Below, piece after piece: positions 44,759-53,636 of a stretch of DNA of 64,000 nt. The DNA lies in assembly GCF_001652265.1 (NCBI RefSeq), contig NZ_LWBS01000450.1, positions 1-64,000 on the forward strand, written 5' to 3'. How positions within the stretch are numbered: the first letter of the stretch is position 1; each line of letters starts with the position of its first letter. The notes beneath the pieces are model-generated. The model ran no database searches. It was not told where the DNA came from and saw nothing but the letters and a program-made list of their open reading frames with translations. The translations under genes were made by a program, and so were the position numbers. The DNA is from Rhizobium leguminosarum (lineage in GTDB: Bacteria; Pseudomonadota; Alphaproteobacteria; Rhizobiales; Rhizobiaceae).

Positions 44759-46537
44759 ATGATGACACTTCTGATCATTGCCTATCTCGGAGGCGCGCTG
44801 ACGATCCTCAGCCCGTGCATCCTCCCCATCCTCCCCTTCGTCTTCGCGCGTGCCGGACAGCCCTTCGTCAGAAGCACGCTGCCCATGCTGGCGGGCATGG
44901 CCGCCACCTTCGCGCTGGTCGCCACACTGGCCGCGGTCGGCGGCAGCTGGGCCATTCGGGCCAATGAATATGGCCGGCTTGCCGCCATCGTTCTGCTTGC
45001 TCTCTTCGGCGCCAGCCTGCTTTCACCGCGTTTCGCAAGCACGCTTGCCCGGCCGATCGTCGACCTTGGCAACAATCTTATCAACGCCACCGGCGGTGGA
45101 CGCGGCACCACGACTGTGAAAAGCGCGCTTCTTCTCGGCGTCGCCACCGGACTGCTCTGGGCGCCCTGCGCCGGTCCGATTCTCGGCCTTGTGCTGACCG
45201 GAGCCGCATTACAGGGCGCTAATCTGCAAACGACCTTCCTACTGATCGCTTATGCCGCTGGTGCTGCAAGTTCGCTTGCGGTCGCCCTGCTTGTCGGTGG
45301 CCGGATATTCACCGCCATGAAGCGTTTGCTCGGTGTTGGCGACCGGATTCGTCAGGGGCTCGGCGCTGCCGTGCTGGCGGGCGTCGCCGTCATCGCGCTC
45401 GGCCTCGACACCAGCCTGCTCGCCCGGCTCTCCTACGCCAGCACCGCATCGCTGGAACAGGCCGTGCTCGACAGGCTGCATGCAAAGCCGCTCAGCGGCA
45501 CATCTTCCGAGCTGGCGAGCAACGAGGTGATGATCGCCGGAGCCGATGCGAAGAACCCCTTCCGTAGCGACTTGCCCGTCGAAGGCCCCGCCCCTTCGCT
45601 CGACGGCGCGGTCGAATGGCTGAACTCTGCGCCACTCACCACGGAACAGCTGCGCGGCAAGGTCGTGCTCGTCGATTTCTGGACCTATTCCTGCATCAAC
45701 TGCATTCGTACCATCCCCTATGTCAGAGCATGGGCCGAAAAATATGCGGATCAGGGTCTCGTGGTGATCGGCGTGCACGCCCCGGAATTTGCCTTCGAGA
45801 AGAAGATCGGCAACGTCAAGAAGGCGATTGGCGACTTCCAGATCGGCTATCCCGTTGCGATCGACAATGATTACAGCATCTGGCGCGCCTTCGAAAACAG
45901 CTACTGGCCTGCCGCCTATCTGATCGATGCCAAGGGCCAGATCCGCTACCACCATTTCGGCGAAGGCAACTACGGCAGGACCGAAAAGGCCATTCAGGAC
46001 CTGCTGCGCGAAGCCGGCAGCCAAACGACGGCAAGCGCGCCGGTCGTGCCGGATGCCAGGAGCGTGGAAGCAGGTCCTGATCTCGGCAATATCCGCTCCG
46101 GCGAAACCTATCTCGGCTACGAACAAGCGGCGAACTTCACCTCTCCCGAAGGGCTGCAGGCCGACACGGCACGCAACTATTCGATCGCCGAACCCGGCCT
46201 CAATGGATGGGGCCTGTCTGGAACCTGGACCGTCGGCCGGGATCAGGCGACGCTTGATCAGCCGGGCGGCGGCATCAACTATCGCTTCAGCGCCCGCGAT
46301 CTGCATCTCGTTCTTGGGCCTGGCGCCGGCGACAAGCCGATCCGCTTCCAGGTGAAGATCGACGGCAAGGTGCCAGGACCCGACCACGGCTCCGACATCG
46401 ATGCCGATGGCAATGGCACGGTGACCACGACGAGGCTTTATCAACTCGTCCGCCAGTCCGGCACGGTCGCCGCCCGCAACTTCGAGATCCGCTTCCTCGA
46501 TCCGGGCGTGCAGGCTTACGCCTTCACATTCGGCTGA
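44759..46537 (+). CDS. CcdA-thioredoxin-like fusion protein (DipZ type)
   Basis: 592-residue membrane protein that moves reducing power across the inner membrane to a periplasmic thioredoxin domain. The CcdA-like part (about 1-240, six or more spans) has the redox cysteines in LSPCILPILPFVF and LLWAPCAGPILGLV. The TlpA/thioredoxin domain (about 300-440) has the active site SCINCIRTIPYV. The C-terminal about 140 residues match the carbohydrate-binding-like domain of DipZ proteins (YLGYEQAANFTSPEG, ARDLHLVLGPG). The start at 44759 follows AAAGGAAAC; the frame upstream to 44609 is not homologous. Confidence 0.9.
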   Translation: MMTLLIIAYLGGALTILSPCILPILPFVFARAGQPFVRSTLPMLAGMAATFALVATLAAVGGSWAIRANEYGRLAAIVLLALFGASLLSPRFASTLARPIVDLGNNLINATGGGRGTTTVKSALLLGVATGLLWAPCAGPILGLVLTGAALQGANLQTTFLLIAYAAGAASSLAVALLVGGRIFTAMKRLLGVGDRIRQGLGAAVLAGVAVIALGLDTSLLARLSYASTASLEQAVLDRLHAKPLSGTSSELASNEVMIAGADAKNPFRSDLPVEGPAPSLDGAVEWLNSAPLTTEQLRGKVVLVDFWTYSCINCIRTIPYVRAWAEKYADQGLVVIGVHAPEFAFEKKIGNVKKAIGDFQIGYPVAIDNDYSIWRAFENSYWPAAYLIDAKGQIRYHHFGEGNYGRTEKAIQDLLREAGSQTTASAPVVPDARSVEAGPDLGNIRSGETYLGYEQAANFTSPEGLQADTARNYSIAEPGLNGWGLSGTWTVGRDQATLDQPGGGINYRFSARDLHLVLGPGAGDKPIRFQVKIDGKVPGPDHGSDIDADGNGTVTTTRLYQLVRQSGTVAARNFEIRFLDPGVQAYAFTFG

Positions 46538-46592
46538 ACCTGAAACGCGTCAAAATCCCGACCATCAACAACGACCCAAAGGAGTAATACAC

Positions 46593-47351
46593 ATGAACAA
46601 ACGTCTTCTTTTCACTGCAGCGCTTGCATTTGCCACCACCGCCACTGCATTCGCCGCAGAGGCTGCCGCGGTCAAGAACATCGTGATCGTCCACGGCGCG
46701 CTGGCCGATGGCTCGGGATGGCGCAAGGCGACGGACATTCTCGAGAAGCGCGGCTTCAACGTCACCATCGTCCAGCAGCCCATTACCTCGCTCGACGACG
46801 ATGTAGCGGCGACCAAGCGGGTTCTCGACCTTCAGGCTGGACCGGTCCTGCTCGTCGGCCACAGCTACGGCGGCATGGTCATCACCGAAGCCGGCAACGA
46901 TCCCGCCGTCGCGGGCCTGGTCTATGTCGCGGCATTCCAGCCCGACAAGGGCGAAAGCCTACTGAGCCTCGCCAGCTCGAAGCCCGCGGGCAGCATGGAT
47001 ATAAAGGAAACGAAGGACGGCAAATACCTCTATCTCGATCCTAGCGCCTTCGCCGCAGCTTTCGCAGCCGACCTTCCGCCAGCCGAAGCCGATTTCATGG
47101 CAAAATCACAGGTCTTCGCCGCAAAGCAGGCATTCTCCGCCAAGATCACTCAGCCGGCATGGCGGACCAAGAAAAGCTGGTCGATCGTCGCCACCGAGGA
47201 TCGCTCCATCAACCCCGAGCTTGAACGCGACATGGCAAAACGTGCCGGAAGCGACGTGACTGAAATCAAGGCAAGCCACGCCGTCTTCGCATCCCAACCG
47301 GAAAAGGTTGCCGATGCGATCGAAACTGCAGCACGGAAAGCCGGCGAGTAG
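46593..47351 (+). CDS. Exported alpha/beta hydrolase
   Basis: 252-residue protein with a signal peptide (FTAALAFATTATAFAAEAAA). VIVHGALADGSGWRKATDIL, the nucleophile elbow LVGHSYGGMVITEAG, and the C-terminal His in KASHAVFASQPEKVADAI match the salicylate-esterase/hydroxynitrile-lyase-like hydrolases common in rhizobia. It lies 55 bases behind the DipZ-type gene with AAAGGAG before the ATG, so probably in the same operon. Substrate unknown. Confidence 0.9.
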   Translation: MNKRLLFTAALAFATTATAFAAEAAAVKNIVIVHGALADGSGWRKATDILEKRGFNVTIVQQPITSLDDDVAATKRVLDLQAGPVLLVGHSYGGMVITEAGNDPAVAGLVYVAAFQPDKGESLLSLASSKPAGSMDIKETKDGKYLYLDPSAFAAAFAADLPPAEADFMAKSQVFAAKQAFSAKITQPAWRTKKSWSIVATEDRSINPELERDMAKRAGSDVTEIKASHAVFASQPEKVADAIETAARKAGE

Positions 47352-47755
47352 CGCGCGCAGCCAGGAATGTCCTCAGCAGTCGCGAGGATGAAGCATCTGG
47401 TCGGAAGGTGCCACCCCGACCAGAGGCGTGACCAACTCGCCCTGCCGGCCGAGAATGTCGATCTCGTCGTCACCCGCTTCCCCGCAGCCGAAGTGAGGCA
47501 CCATCTATGCAGTTTTGTGACTATTCCATCACACAAATGGAAGATTGGTCACAAATTCTCATTTCAAATTGCGGGGTTTCCCTGTAAAATTGTGACGATA
47601 TGCCATGTTGCGCGCAACTGGCTGGTGCAGAAGCTGTAGCTCGGCGCAAATGCCGAATCGTAGATCGAGGAGCAAACGAGATGAGAATGGCAGTCCCTTG
47701 TTAAATTTTCATCAGAACACTATTCCAGGTGTAAACGATAAGGGAGAGATGCGAT
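47352..47755. other. Intergenic region without a supported gene, holding TTGTGA-type repeats
   Basis: No convincing coding frame. The left half has protein-like composition in one frame (a stretch reading VDLVVTRFPAAE) that could be a decayed gene, but this is weak. The right half contains TTGTGA/TCACAA motifs at 47515-47520, 47549-47554 and 47590-47595, likely operators for the downstream DeoR gene. Confidence 0.5.
47513..47595. promoter_or_regulatory. TTGTGA/TCACAA repeats upstream of the DeoR gene
   Basis: TTTTGTGAC (47513), GGTCACAAAT (47547) and AATTGTGAC (47588) form inverted and direct copies of one motif. The same hexamers occur before deoC (48545, 48581). Shared sites at the regulator and its target operon suggest the DeoR binding motif. 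Confidence 0.55.
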
Positions 47756-48478
47756 ATGGATAGTCGCAAGGGCCGGCGCATCGCAGTCTTATCCGAGGCC
47801 CTTTCACAACATCGCATTCTGCACATCAAGAATGCTGCGGAGATCCTGGGCGTCTCGGAGATGACGGTTCGGCGTGATGTCAGCGCCAATGCAGACCAAT
47901 TCGCGTTTCTCGGCGGCCATATCGTCGCGGCTGTCGAAGCGGAAAACGATCCCTATGAAATTTCCAAGGCAGCCGACAGTCATGCCGCTGCAAAACGGCA
48001 AGTTTGCACACAAGCCATTGATTATATTCACCATGACGATACGGTGTTTTTCGATTGCGGCACCACCTTACCCTATCTGGTCGATCTTCTCCCAGACCAG
48101 ATTCACATAACGGCGATCTGTTACGCCATGAATGTCGCCGATCGTCTGACGCGAAAACCCAACGTTCGCCTTGTTATGCTCGGTGGTCTTTACCACCCAG
48201 CATCGGCGAGCTTTTCCGGTGCCTCGGGGCTGGAAATGCTCGATCAGCTTGTGATCAACGTGGCTTTTCTTTCTGCAGCCGGTGTCGATACCCGGCGTGG
48301 CGCGACCTGCGCGCATTTTCACGAAGCGGAGATCAAGAAAAAGGCGATGTCCCGGGCGCGAAAGAATATTCTTCTCGCCGACAGCAGCAAAATCGGCAAG
48401 CTGAAGCCAGCCTTTTTCAGCGACATGAAGTCATTCGATGTGGTCATCACCGAAAACGGTATGAACGATTTCGACTGA
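47756..48478 (+). CDS. DeoR/GlpR family transcriptional regulator
   Basis: 240-residue repressor. The N-terminal HTH_DeoR is RRIAVLSEALSQHRILHIKNAAEILGVSEMTVRRDVSAN. The DeoRC sugar-phosphate sensor domain has DDTVFFDCGTTLPYLVDLLP, GGLYHPASASFSG and LLADSSKIGKLKPAFF. It is followed on the same strand by the deoC operon, which it most likely represses until deoxyribose 5-phosphate or a related effector accumulates. The closest functional analogue is a deoxyribose operon repressor (inference from context). Confidence 0.93.
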   Translation: MDSRKGRRIAVLSEALSQHRILHIKNAAEILGVSEMTVRRDVSANADQFAFLGGHIVAAVEAENDPYEISKAADSHAAAKRQVCTQAIDYIHHDDTVFFDCGTTLPYLVDLLPDQIHITAICYAMNVADRLTRKPNVRLVMLGGLYHPASASFSGASGLEMLDQLVINVAFLSAAGVDTRRGATCAHFHEAEIKKKAMSRARKNILLADSSKIGKLKPAFFSDMKSFDVVITENGMNDFD

Positions 48479-48544
48479 GAAATCCGCATTTTTTCTGCGT
48501 CTGTCGAAATCTAAACTTGACGCGGCGGCACGGTGATGCAAACC

Positions 48545-48586
48545 TCACAAACAATGAAAAAAAAATCACATTTGAGCCAGTTGTGA
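48545..48586. promoter_or_regulatory. Putative DeoR operator before deoC
   Basis: TCACAA (48545-48550), TCACA (48566-48570) and TTGTGA (48581-48586) lie 70-110 bases before the deoC start, matching the motif seen before the DeoR gene. A poly-A tract (48557-48565) separates them. Confidence 0.5.
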
Positions 48587-48654
48587 AAGTTCCGCTGCTT
48601 GCATCTGCACTTGATGGCAACAGGACCTTCACGCTCTGACCGGGAGGATTCTAT

Positions 48655-49683
48655 TTGGAAACCGTTGCTGTTCACAATGCGGCAAACACGGCGCATCATG
48701 GAGCCCCTTCGCGATCGCCGGACAGCACCCATAACCGGCCGCGCAATAGCGGTATGGAACTCGATCTGTCTTGGGTGCTTGACACCCGGGTCAACCTGTC
48801 TGCCACCGAGCGCCGCGTAGCCTCGCTTCCTGGACGCCGCACCGTCAAAAAAGACGCACAGGCGGCTTGGCTCCTGAAGGCGGTGACCTGCATCGACCTG
48901 ACGACGTTGAACGGCGACGATACCCCCGAACGCGTCAAGCGGTTGTGCGCGAAGGCGATGAATCCGATACGCGCCGACATTCTGGATTCCCTTGGCATGA
49001 GCGGCCGTTCGATCACCACCGGCGCCATCTGCGTCTACCATCGTTTTGTTGCAACGGCCGTCGAGGCGCTCGGAGATTCCGGCATTCCGGTCGCCGCGGT
49101 TTCGACCGGTTTCCCTGCCGGCCTCAGCCCGCACCACCTCAAGGTCAAGGAAATCGAGGCGTCAGTTGCCGATGGCGCGAAGGAAATCGACATCGTCATC
49201 ACCCGCGAGCATGTGCTGACGGGCAACTGGACAGCACTCTACGAGGAAATGAAAGAATATCGCGCCGCCTGCGGTGATGCGCATGTCAAAGCCATTCTGG
49301 CGACCGGCGACCTGAAGACGCTCCGCAATGTCACCAGGGCCTCGCTGGTCTGCATGATGGCGGGAGCCGATTTCATCAAGACCTCGACCGGCAAGGAAGG
49401 CGTCAATGCGACGCTGGCCGTGACATTGACCATGCTGCGGGCGATCCGCGCCTATCAGGAGCGCACCGGTATCAAGATCGGCTACAAGCCGGCCGGAGGC
49501 ATTTCCGCGGCGAAGGACGTGTTGAACTACCAGTTCCTGATGAAGGACGAACTGGGGCGCGAGTGGTTGGAGTCCGATCTCTTCCGCATCGGTGCATCAA
49601 GCTTGCTTGCGGATATCGAGCGGCAGTTGGAGCATCACGTCACCGGTGCCTATTCGGCCCTCAACAGACACCCGATTGGATGA
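48655..49683 (+). CDS. deoC: Deoxyribose-phosphate aldolase
   Basis: Class I aldolase splitting 2-deoxy-D-ribose 5-phosphate into glyceraldehyde 3-phosphate and acetaldehyde. The 342-residue protein has the Schiff-base region VKAILATGDLKT, FIKTSTGKEGVNATL and KPAGGISAAKD (catalytic lysines). The start is TTG at 48655, supported by GGGAGGA six bases upstream; the first about 40 residues are poorly conserved, so an internal ATG at 48754 is possible. The stop overlaps the aldehyde dehydrogenase start (ATGA). Confidence 0.94.
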   Translation: METVAVHNAANTAHHGAPSRSPDSTHNRPRNSGMELDLSWVLDTRVNLSATERRVASLPGRRTVKKDAQAAWLLKAVTCIDLTTLNGDDTPERVKRLCAKAMNPIRADILDSLGMSGRSITTGAICVYHRFVATAVEALGDSGIPVAAVSTGFPAGLSPHHLKVKEIEASVADGAKEIDIVITREHVLTGNWTALYEEMKEYRAACGDAHVKAILATGDLKTLRNVTRASLVCMMAGADFIKTSTGKEGVNATLAVTLTMLRAIRAYQERTGIKIGYKPAGGISAAKDVLNYQFLMKDELGREWLESDLFRIGASSLLADIERQLEHHVTGAYSALNRHPIG

Positions 49684-52076
49684 TCCAGATGACTGTTGCA
49701 AAGTATTTCGACGAAATGTCCTACGGCCCCGCCCCTGAATCCGATATCGAAGCTCGCGACTGGCTGGCGCGCCACGCTTCCGGTTTCGGTCACTTCATCA
49801 ATGGCGCGTTCGTACCCTCCGTGTCGGGCAAGAACTTCGACACGTTCGAGCCAGCCACCGGCAAGGTCCTGGCGAAGCTCGCGAATGGCGGCGCGGCGGA
49901 TGTCGACAATGCGGTTGCTGCGGCCCGCAAGGCACAGGCGTCATGGGGGCGACTGCCGGGCCACGCGCGGGCGCGCCATCTCTATGCGCTTGCCCGGATG
50001 ATCCAGCGCCATGCGCGTCTGATTGCTGTGGTCGAGGCAATCGACAACGGCAAGCCGATCCGCGAAACCCGCGATCTCGACGTGCCCCTGGCAGCCCGTC
50101 ATTTCTATCATCACGCCGGATGGGCGCAAATCCAGGACACGGAATTTGCCGATCATGTGCCGGTGGGCGTCGTCGGCCAGATCATCCCGTGGAATTTCCC
50201 ATTCCTGATGCTGGCCTGGAAAGTGGCGCCGGCTTTGGCGCTCGGCAACGCCGTCATCCTGAAGCCTGCCGAATTCACGTCGCTGACGGCGCTTCTCTTT
50301 GCCGAACTAGCATCTGCGGCGGGCCTTCCGCCGGGCATACTCAATATCGTGACGGGAGAAGGCGAAACAGGCGCGCTTCTCGTCGGGCATGAGGATATCG
50401 ACAAAATTGCCTTTACCGGATCGACCGAAGTCGGGCGCGTTATTCGCGAGCGTACCGCAGGCAGCGGTAAATCGTTGACGCTGGAACTCGGCGGCAAGTC
50501 ACCTTTCGTCGTTTTTGACGACGCCGATATCGACGGCGCCGTGGAAGGCGTAGTCGACGCGATCTGGTTCAACCAGGGACAGGTCTGCTGCGCGGGTTCG
50601 CGGCTTCTGGTCCAGGAAGGCATTGCCGATCTTTTCCATGAGCGGCTGAAGCGCCGGATGGAGACATTGCGGGTCGGTCAGCCTTTGGACAAGTGCATCG
50701 ATATGGGTGCGATCATTGCGCCCGTGCAATTGACGCGTATCGAAGCGCTGGTGAAAAAGGGAGTTTCAGAAGGCGCGACTCTGCATCAGGCTAAGATCGA
50801 CCTGCCGAAGGGCGGCAGCTTCTACCCGCCGACGCTTCTCAGCGGCGTGCAGCCGACATCGATCGTCGCGACCGAGGAAATTTTCGGGCCGGTTGCGGTC
50901 TCCATGACTTTCCGCACGCCGGAAGAGGCTATCCAGCTTGCCAATCACACCCGCTACGGCCTCGCCGCCAGCGTCTGGAGCGAGACGATCGGCTTGGCGC
51001 TGAACGTTGCGGCAAAGCTCGCAGCCGGCGTGGTCTGGGTGAATGCCACCAATCTTTTCGATGCCGCCGTCGGTTTTGGCGGCAAGCGAGAATCCGGATT
51101 CGGCCGCGAAGGCGGACGGGAGGGTTGCTACGAATATCTGAAGCCGAAGGCTTGGGTCGGTCGCAAGGCGCGCGCAGCAATGCCCGCACTTTCGCAAGTA
51201 AAGCCGGTTGCCGGCGATTTTGCCCTGCCAACCATCGACCGGACGGCAAAGCTCTTCATCGGCGGCAAGCAGGCGCGCCCAGACAGCAATTATTCCCGTG
51301 TCATCGCCTCGCCCAAGGGCAAGGCGATCGGGGAGGTCGGCGAAGGCAACCGCAAGGACATCCGCAATGCGGTGGTTGCCGCGCAGGCCGCCTCCGCCTG
51401 GTCGAATGCGACCACTCATAACCGCGCCCAGATTCTTTATTACATCGCCGAAAACCTCAGTGGCCGCGCCGACGAGTTCGCCTCGCGGATAACAGCGATG
51501 ACCGGAGCTTCCGCAGCCAATGCAAAAGCCGAGGTCGACGCCGCGATTTCCCGTCTCTTCACCTACGCAGCCTGGGCGGACAAATATGAAGGCGGCATTC
51601 ACCAGCCGCCGCTTCGCGGCGTTGCCCTGGCCATGCCGGAAGCCATCGGCGTCGTTGGCGTCATTTGCCCGCCGGAAGCGCCGCTGCTCGGTTTTATCAG
51701 TCTCATTGCGCCGTTGATTGCCGCCGGCAATCGTGTCGTCGTGGTGCCGAGTGAGACCTTCCCGCTTTCGGCCACGGATTTCTATTCCGTTCTGGAAACG
51801 TCGGATCTGCCTGCCGGTATCGTCAATATCGTCACCGGGTCGGCGATCGAACTGGCAAAGATCCTTGCCGCGCACAATGACGTTGATGCGGTGTGGGCCT
51901 TCGGCTCTGTGGAGCTTTCGACGACGGTGGAGAAGCTGTCTTCGGGCAATCTCAAGCGAACCTTCGTGGACAATGGCAAGGCGACGGACTGGACGGACAG
52001 AGCCGCCGCCGAAGGCGCGCTATACCTTCGCCGCGCTGTGGATGTGAAGAATATCTGGATCCCCTACGGAGAATAG
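49680..52076 (+). CDS. Two-domain aldehyde dehydrogenase (ALDH16 type)
   Basis: 798-residue protein with two ALDH folds in tandem. The first domain (about 1-500) is complete: the substrate/NAD region IPWNFPFLMLAWKVAPALALGN, GSTEVGR, the general-base Glu in LELGGKSPFVVFDDAD and the catalytic Cys in FNQGQVCCAGSRLL. The second (about 520-798) resembles an ALDH NAD-binding domain (VGVICPPEAPLLGFISLIAPLIAAGN) but lacks the Cys motif, as in the ALDH16 family. It starts within the deoC stop codon. In this context it should oxidise acetaldehyde released by DeoC to acetate. Confidence 0.88.
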   Translation: MIQMTVAKYFDEMSYGPAPESDIEARDWLARHASGFGHFINGAFVPSVSGKNFDTFEPATGKVLAKLANGGAADVDNAVAAARKAQASWGRLPGHARARHLYALARMIQRHARLIAVVEAIDNGKPIRETRDLDVPLAARHFYHHAGWAQIQDTEFADHVPVGVVGQIIPWNFPFLMLAWKVAPALALGNAVILKPAEFTSLTALLFAELASAAGLPPGILNIVTGEGETGALLVGHEDIDKIAFTGSTEVGRVIRERTAGSGKSLTLELGGKSPFVVFDDADIDGAVEGVVDAIWFNQGQVCCAGSRLLVQEGIADLFHERLKRRMETLRVGQPLDKCIDMGAIIAPVQLTRIEALVKKGVSEGATLHQAKIDLPKGGSFYPPTLLSGVQPTSIVATEEIFGPVAVSMTFRTPEEAIQLANHTRYGLAASVWSETIGLALNVAAKLAAGVVWVNATNLFDAAVGFGGKRESGFGREGGREGCYEYLKPKAWVGRKARAAMPALSQVKPVAGDFALPTIDRTAKLFIGGKQARPDSNYSRVIASPKGKAIGEVGEGNRKDIRNAVVAAQAASAWSNATTHNRAQILYYIAENLSGRADEFASRITAMTGASAANAKAEVDAAISRLFTYAAWADKYEGGIHQPPLRGVALAMPEAIGVVGVICPPEAPLLGFISLIAPLIAAGNRVVVVPSETFPLSATDFYSVLETSDLPAGIVNIVTGSAIELAKILAAHNDVDAVWAFGSVELSTTVEKLSSGNLKRTFVDNGKATDWTDRAAAEGALYLRRAVDVKNIWIPYGE

Positions 52077-52235
52077 GGGATCCAACTCTGGTCATCCGGG
52101 CGGGAGGAGAACCGCACCGGCAGGCGAGAACAACCGAATTTGAGGGAATCGCAGAGCTGTAACGGTGCTGCGGTTTTCGGGCTCTGTTTTGCGGCACGAG
52201 GTGCTGCGAAATGGTGCAATTAAGGGAGGATTTTC

Positions 52236-52691
52236 ATGCTGAAGAATATCGATCCGGCTCTGAATGCGGATGTGCTGCACGCGCTCCGGTCCATGGGGCA
52301 TGGCGACACGGTCGTCGTTTCCGACACCAATTTTCCTTCGGATTCCATTGCCCGGCAAACGGTGCTCGGCAAGCTGTTACGCATAGACAATGTGTCCTCC
52401 GCCCGAGCCATCAAAGCTATTCTTTCGGTAATGCCGCTGGATACGCCGCTGCAGCCGTCTGCCGGGCGAATGGAAATCATGGGCGCGCCGGACGAGATCC
52501 CTCCCGTGCAGCAGGAAGTCCAGGCCGTTATCGACGGCGCCGAGGGCAAGCCGGCGCCGATGTACGGCATCGAGCGTTTCGCGTTCTATGAGGAAGCCCA
52601 AAAGGCCTACTGCGTCATCACCACGGGCGAAAACCGCTTCTACGGCTGCTTCCTGTTCACCAAAGGCGTGATTCCGCCGGAAGCCGTTTGA
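52236..52691 (+). CDS. RbsD/FucU family sugar mutarotase
   Basis: 151-residue RbsD/FucU-type protein: LKNIDPALNADVLHALRSMGHGDTVVVSDTNFPSDSIA carries the conserved His/Asp of the family, and the C-terminal ENRFYGCFLFTKGVI the Tyr. These proteins interconvert pyranose/furanose anomers (ribose pyranase or fucose mutarotase). Placed before a sugar kinase and an importer, it likely readies imported deoxyribose for the kinase. GGGAGGA precedes the ATG. The 160-base gap upstream (52077-52235) holds no gene. Confidence 0.9.
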   Translation: MLKNIDPALNADVLHALRSMGHGDTVVVSDTNFPSDSIARQTVLGKLLRIDNVSSARAIKAILSVMPLDTPLQPSAGRMEIMGAPDEIPPVQQEVQAVIDGAEGKPAPMYGIERFAFYEEAQKAYCVITTGENRFYGCFLFTKGVIPPEAV

Positions 52692-52703
52692 AGGGAAACG
52701 ATA

Positions 52704-53636
52704 ATGAAGGTGGGTGTTTCGATCCTCGGGATTTTCGTCGCCGACACGGCCTATCTGGCCAAGCGCATGCCAAACGTTGGCGAGACCATCACCGGGACCG
52801 GTTTTGCAGTAGGCCCGGGCGGCAAGGGATCCAACCAGGCTGTCGCTGCTGCCCGCGCCGGTGGAACAGTCTCCTTCATCTCGAAGATCGGCCGCGACAC
52901 GTTTGGCGATATGGCGCTGAAGACCTATGCGGAAGCAGGCGTGACGCCGAAGGTTGTACAGATGGACGATATGCCGACCGGCGCTGCCTTCATCTACGTC
53001 AATGACGGTAACGGCGACAATGCGATCATCGTCTATCCAGGTGCCGCAGGCACCATCGGCGTTGGTGATGTTGAGGCGGCACGCGAAACCATCGAGCAAT
53101 CGGCTGTTTTCGTGACCCAGCTCGAACAACCGGCCGAAGCGGCGCAGCGCGCCCTCGAAATTGCCCATGCGGCCGGCGTTACCACTGTTTTCAATCCGGC
53201 GCCGGCCGAGCCGTTTCCGGACACGATCTATCCGCTCTGCGACTATATCATCCCAAACGAGACCGAGGCGGCGGCTATCGTCGGCTTTCCGCTCGACACG
53301 CTCGACGACGCCAGACGGGCTGGCGACGCCTTTCTTGCCCAAGGCGTGAAAGCCGCGCTGATCACACTTGGTGGTCGCGGTGTGTTGTATCATACGGCCG
53401 GGCAATCGGTTCACGTTCCGGCGGTCTCGGCGGGAGCAGTCATTGATACCACCGGCGCCGGCGACGCATTTGTCGGTGGTTTCTCGGCAGCGCTCTCGCG
53501 GGGCTTTAGTCCGGTCGAGGCCGTGCGTTTCGGCTGCGCGACCGCCGGTATTGCGGTGACGCGGCGGGGTACCGCGCCCGCAATGCCGAAGATCGAGGAA
53601 ATCGAGGCGCTTCTCCAGAAAGGAGGCGCAGCGTGA
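52704..53636 (+). CDS. PfkB-family carbohydrate kinase (ribokinase/deoxyribokinase-like)
   Basis: 310-residue ribokinase. The opening GIFVADTAYLAKRMPNVGETITGTGFAVGPGGKGSNQAVAAARAGG is the first PfkB signature, and DTTGAGDAFVGGFSAALSRG, with the catalytic Asp, the second. It would phosphorylate ribose or 2-deoxyribose at C5. Linkage to deoC argues for deoxyribokinase activity. It overlaps the first permease gene by four bases. Confidence 0.92.
   Translation: MKVGVSILGIFVADTAYLAKRMPNVGETITGTGFAVGPGGKGSNQAVAAARAGGTVSFISKIGRDTFGDMALKTYAEAGVTPKVVQMDDMPTGAAFIYVNDGNGDNAIIVYPGAAGTIGVGDVEAARETIEQSAVFVTQLEQPAEAAQRALEIAHAAGVTTVFNPAPAEPFPDTIYPLCDYIIPNETEAAAIVGFPLDTLDDARRAGDAFLAQGVKAALITLGGRGVLYHTAGQSVHVPAVSAGAVIDTTGAGDAFVGGFSAALSRGFSPVEAVRFGCATAGIAVTRRGTAPAMPKIEEIEALLQKGGAA

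Noticed and set aside
47367..47639. 90-codon plus-strand frame before the DeoR gene
   Set aside because: No ribosome site and no recognised family; the second half runs through the TTGTGA operator repeats. A decayed gene fragment remains possible.
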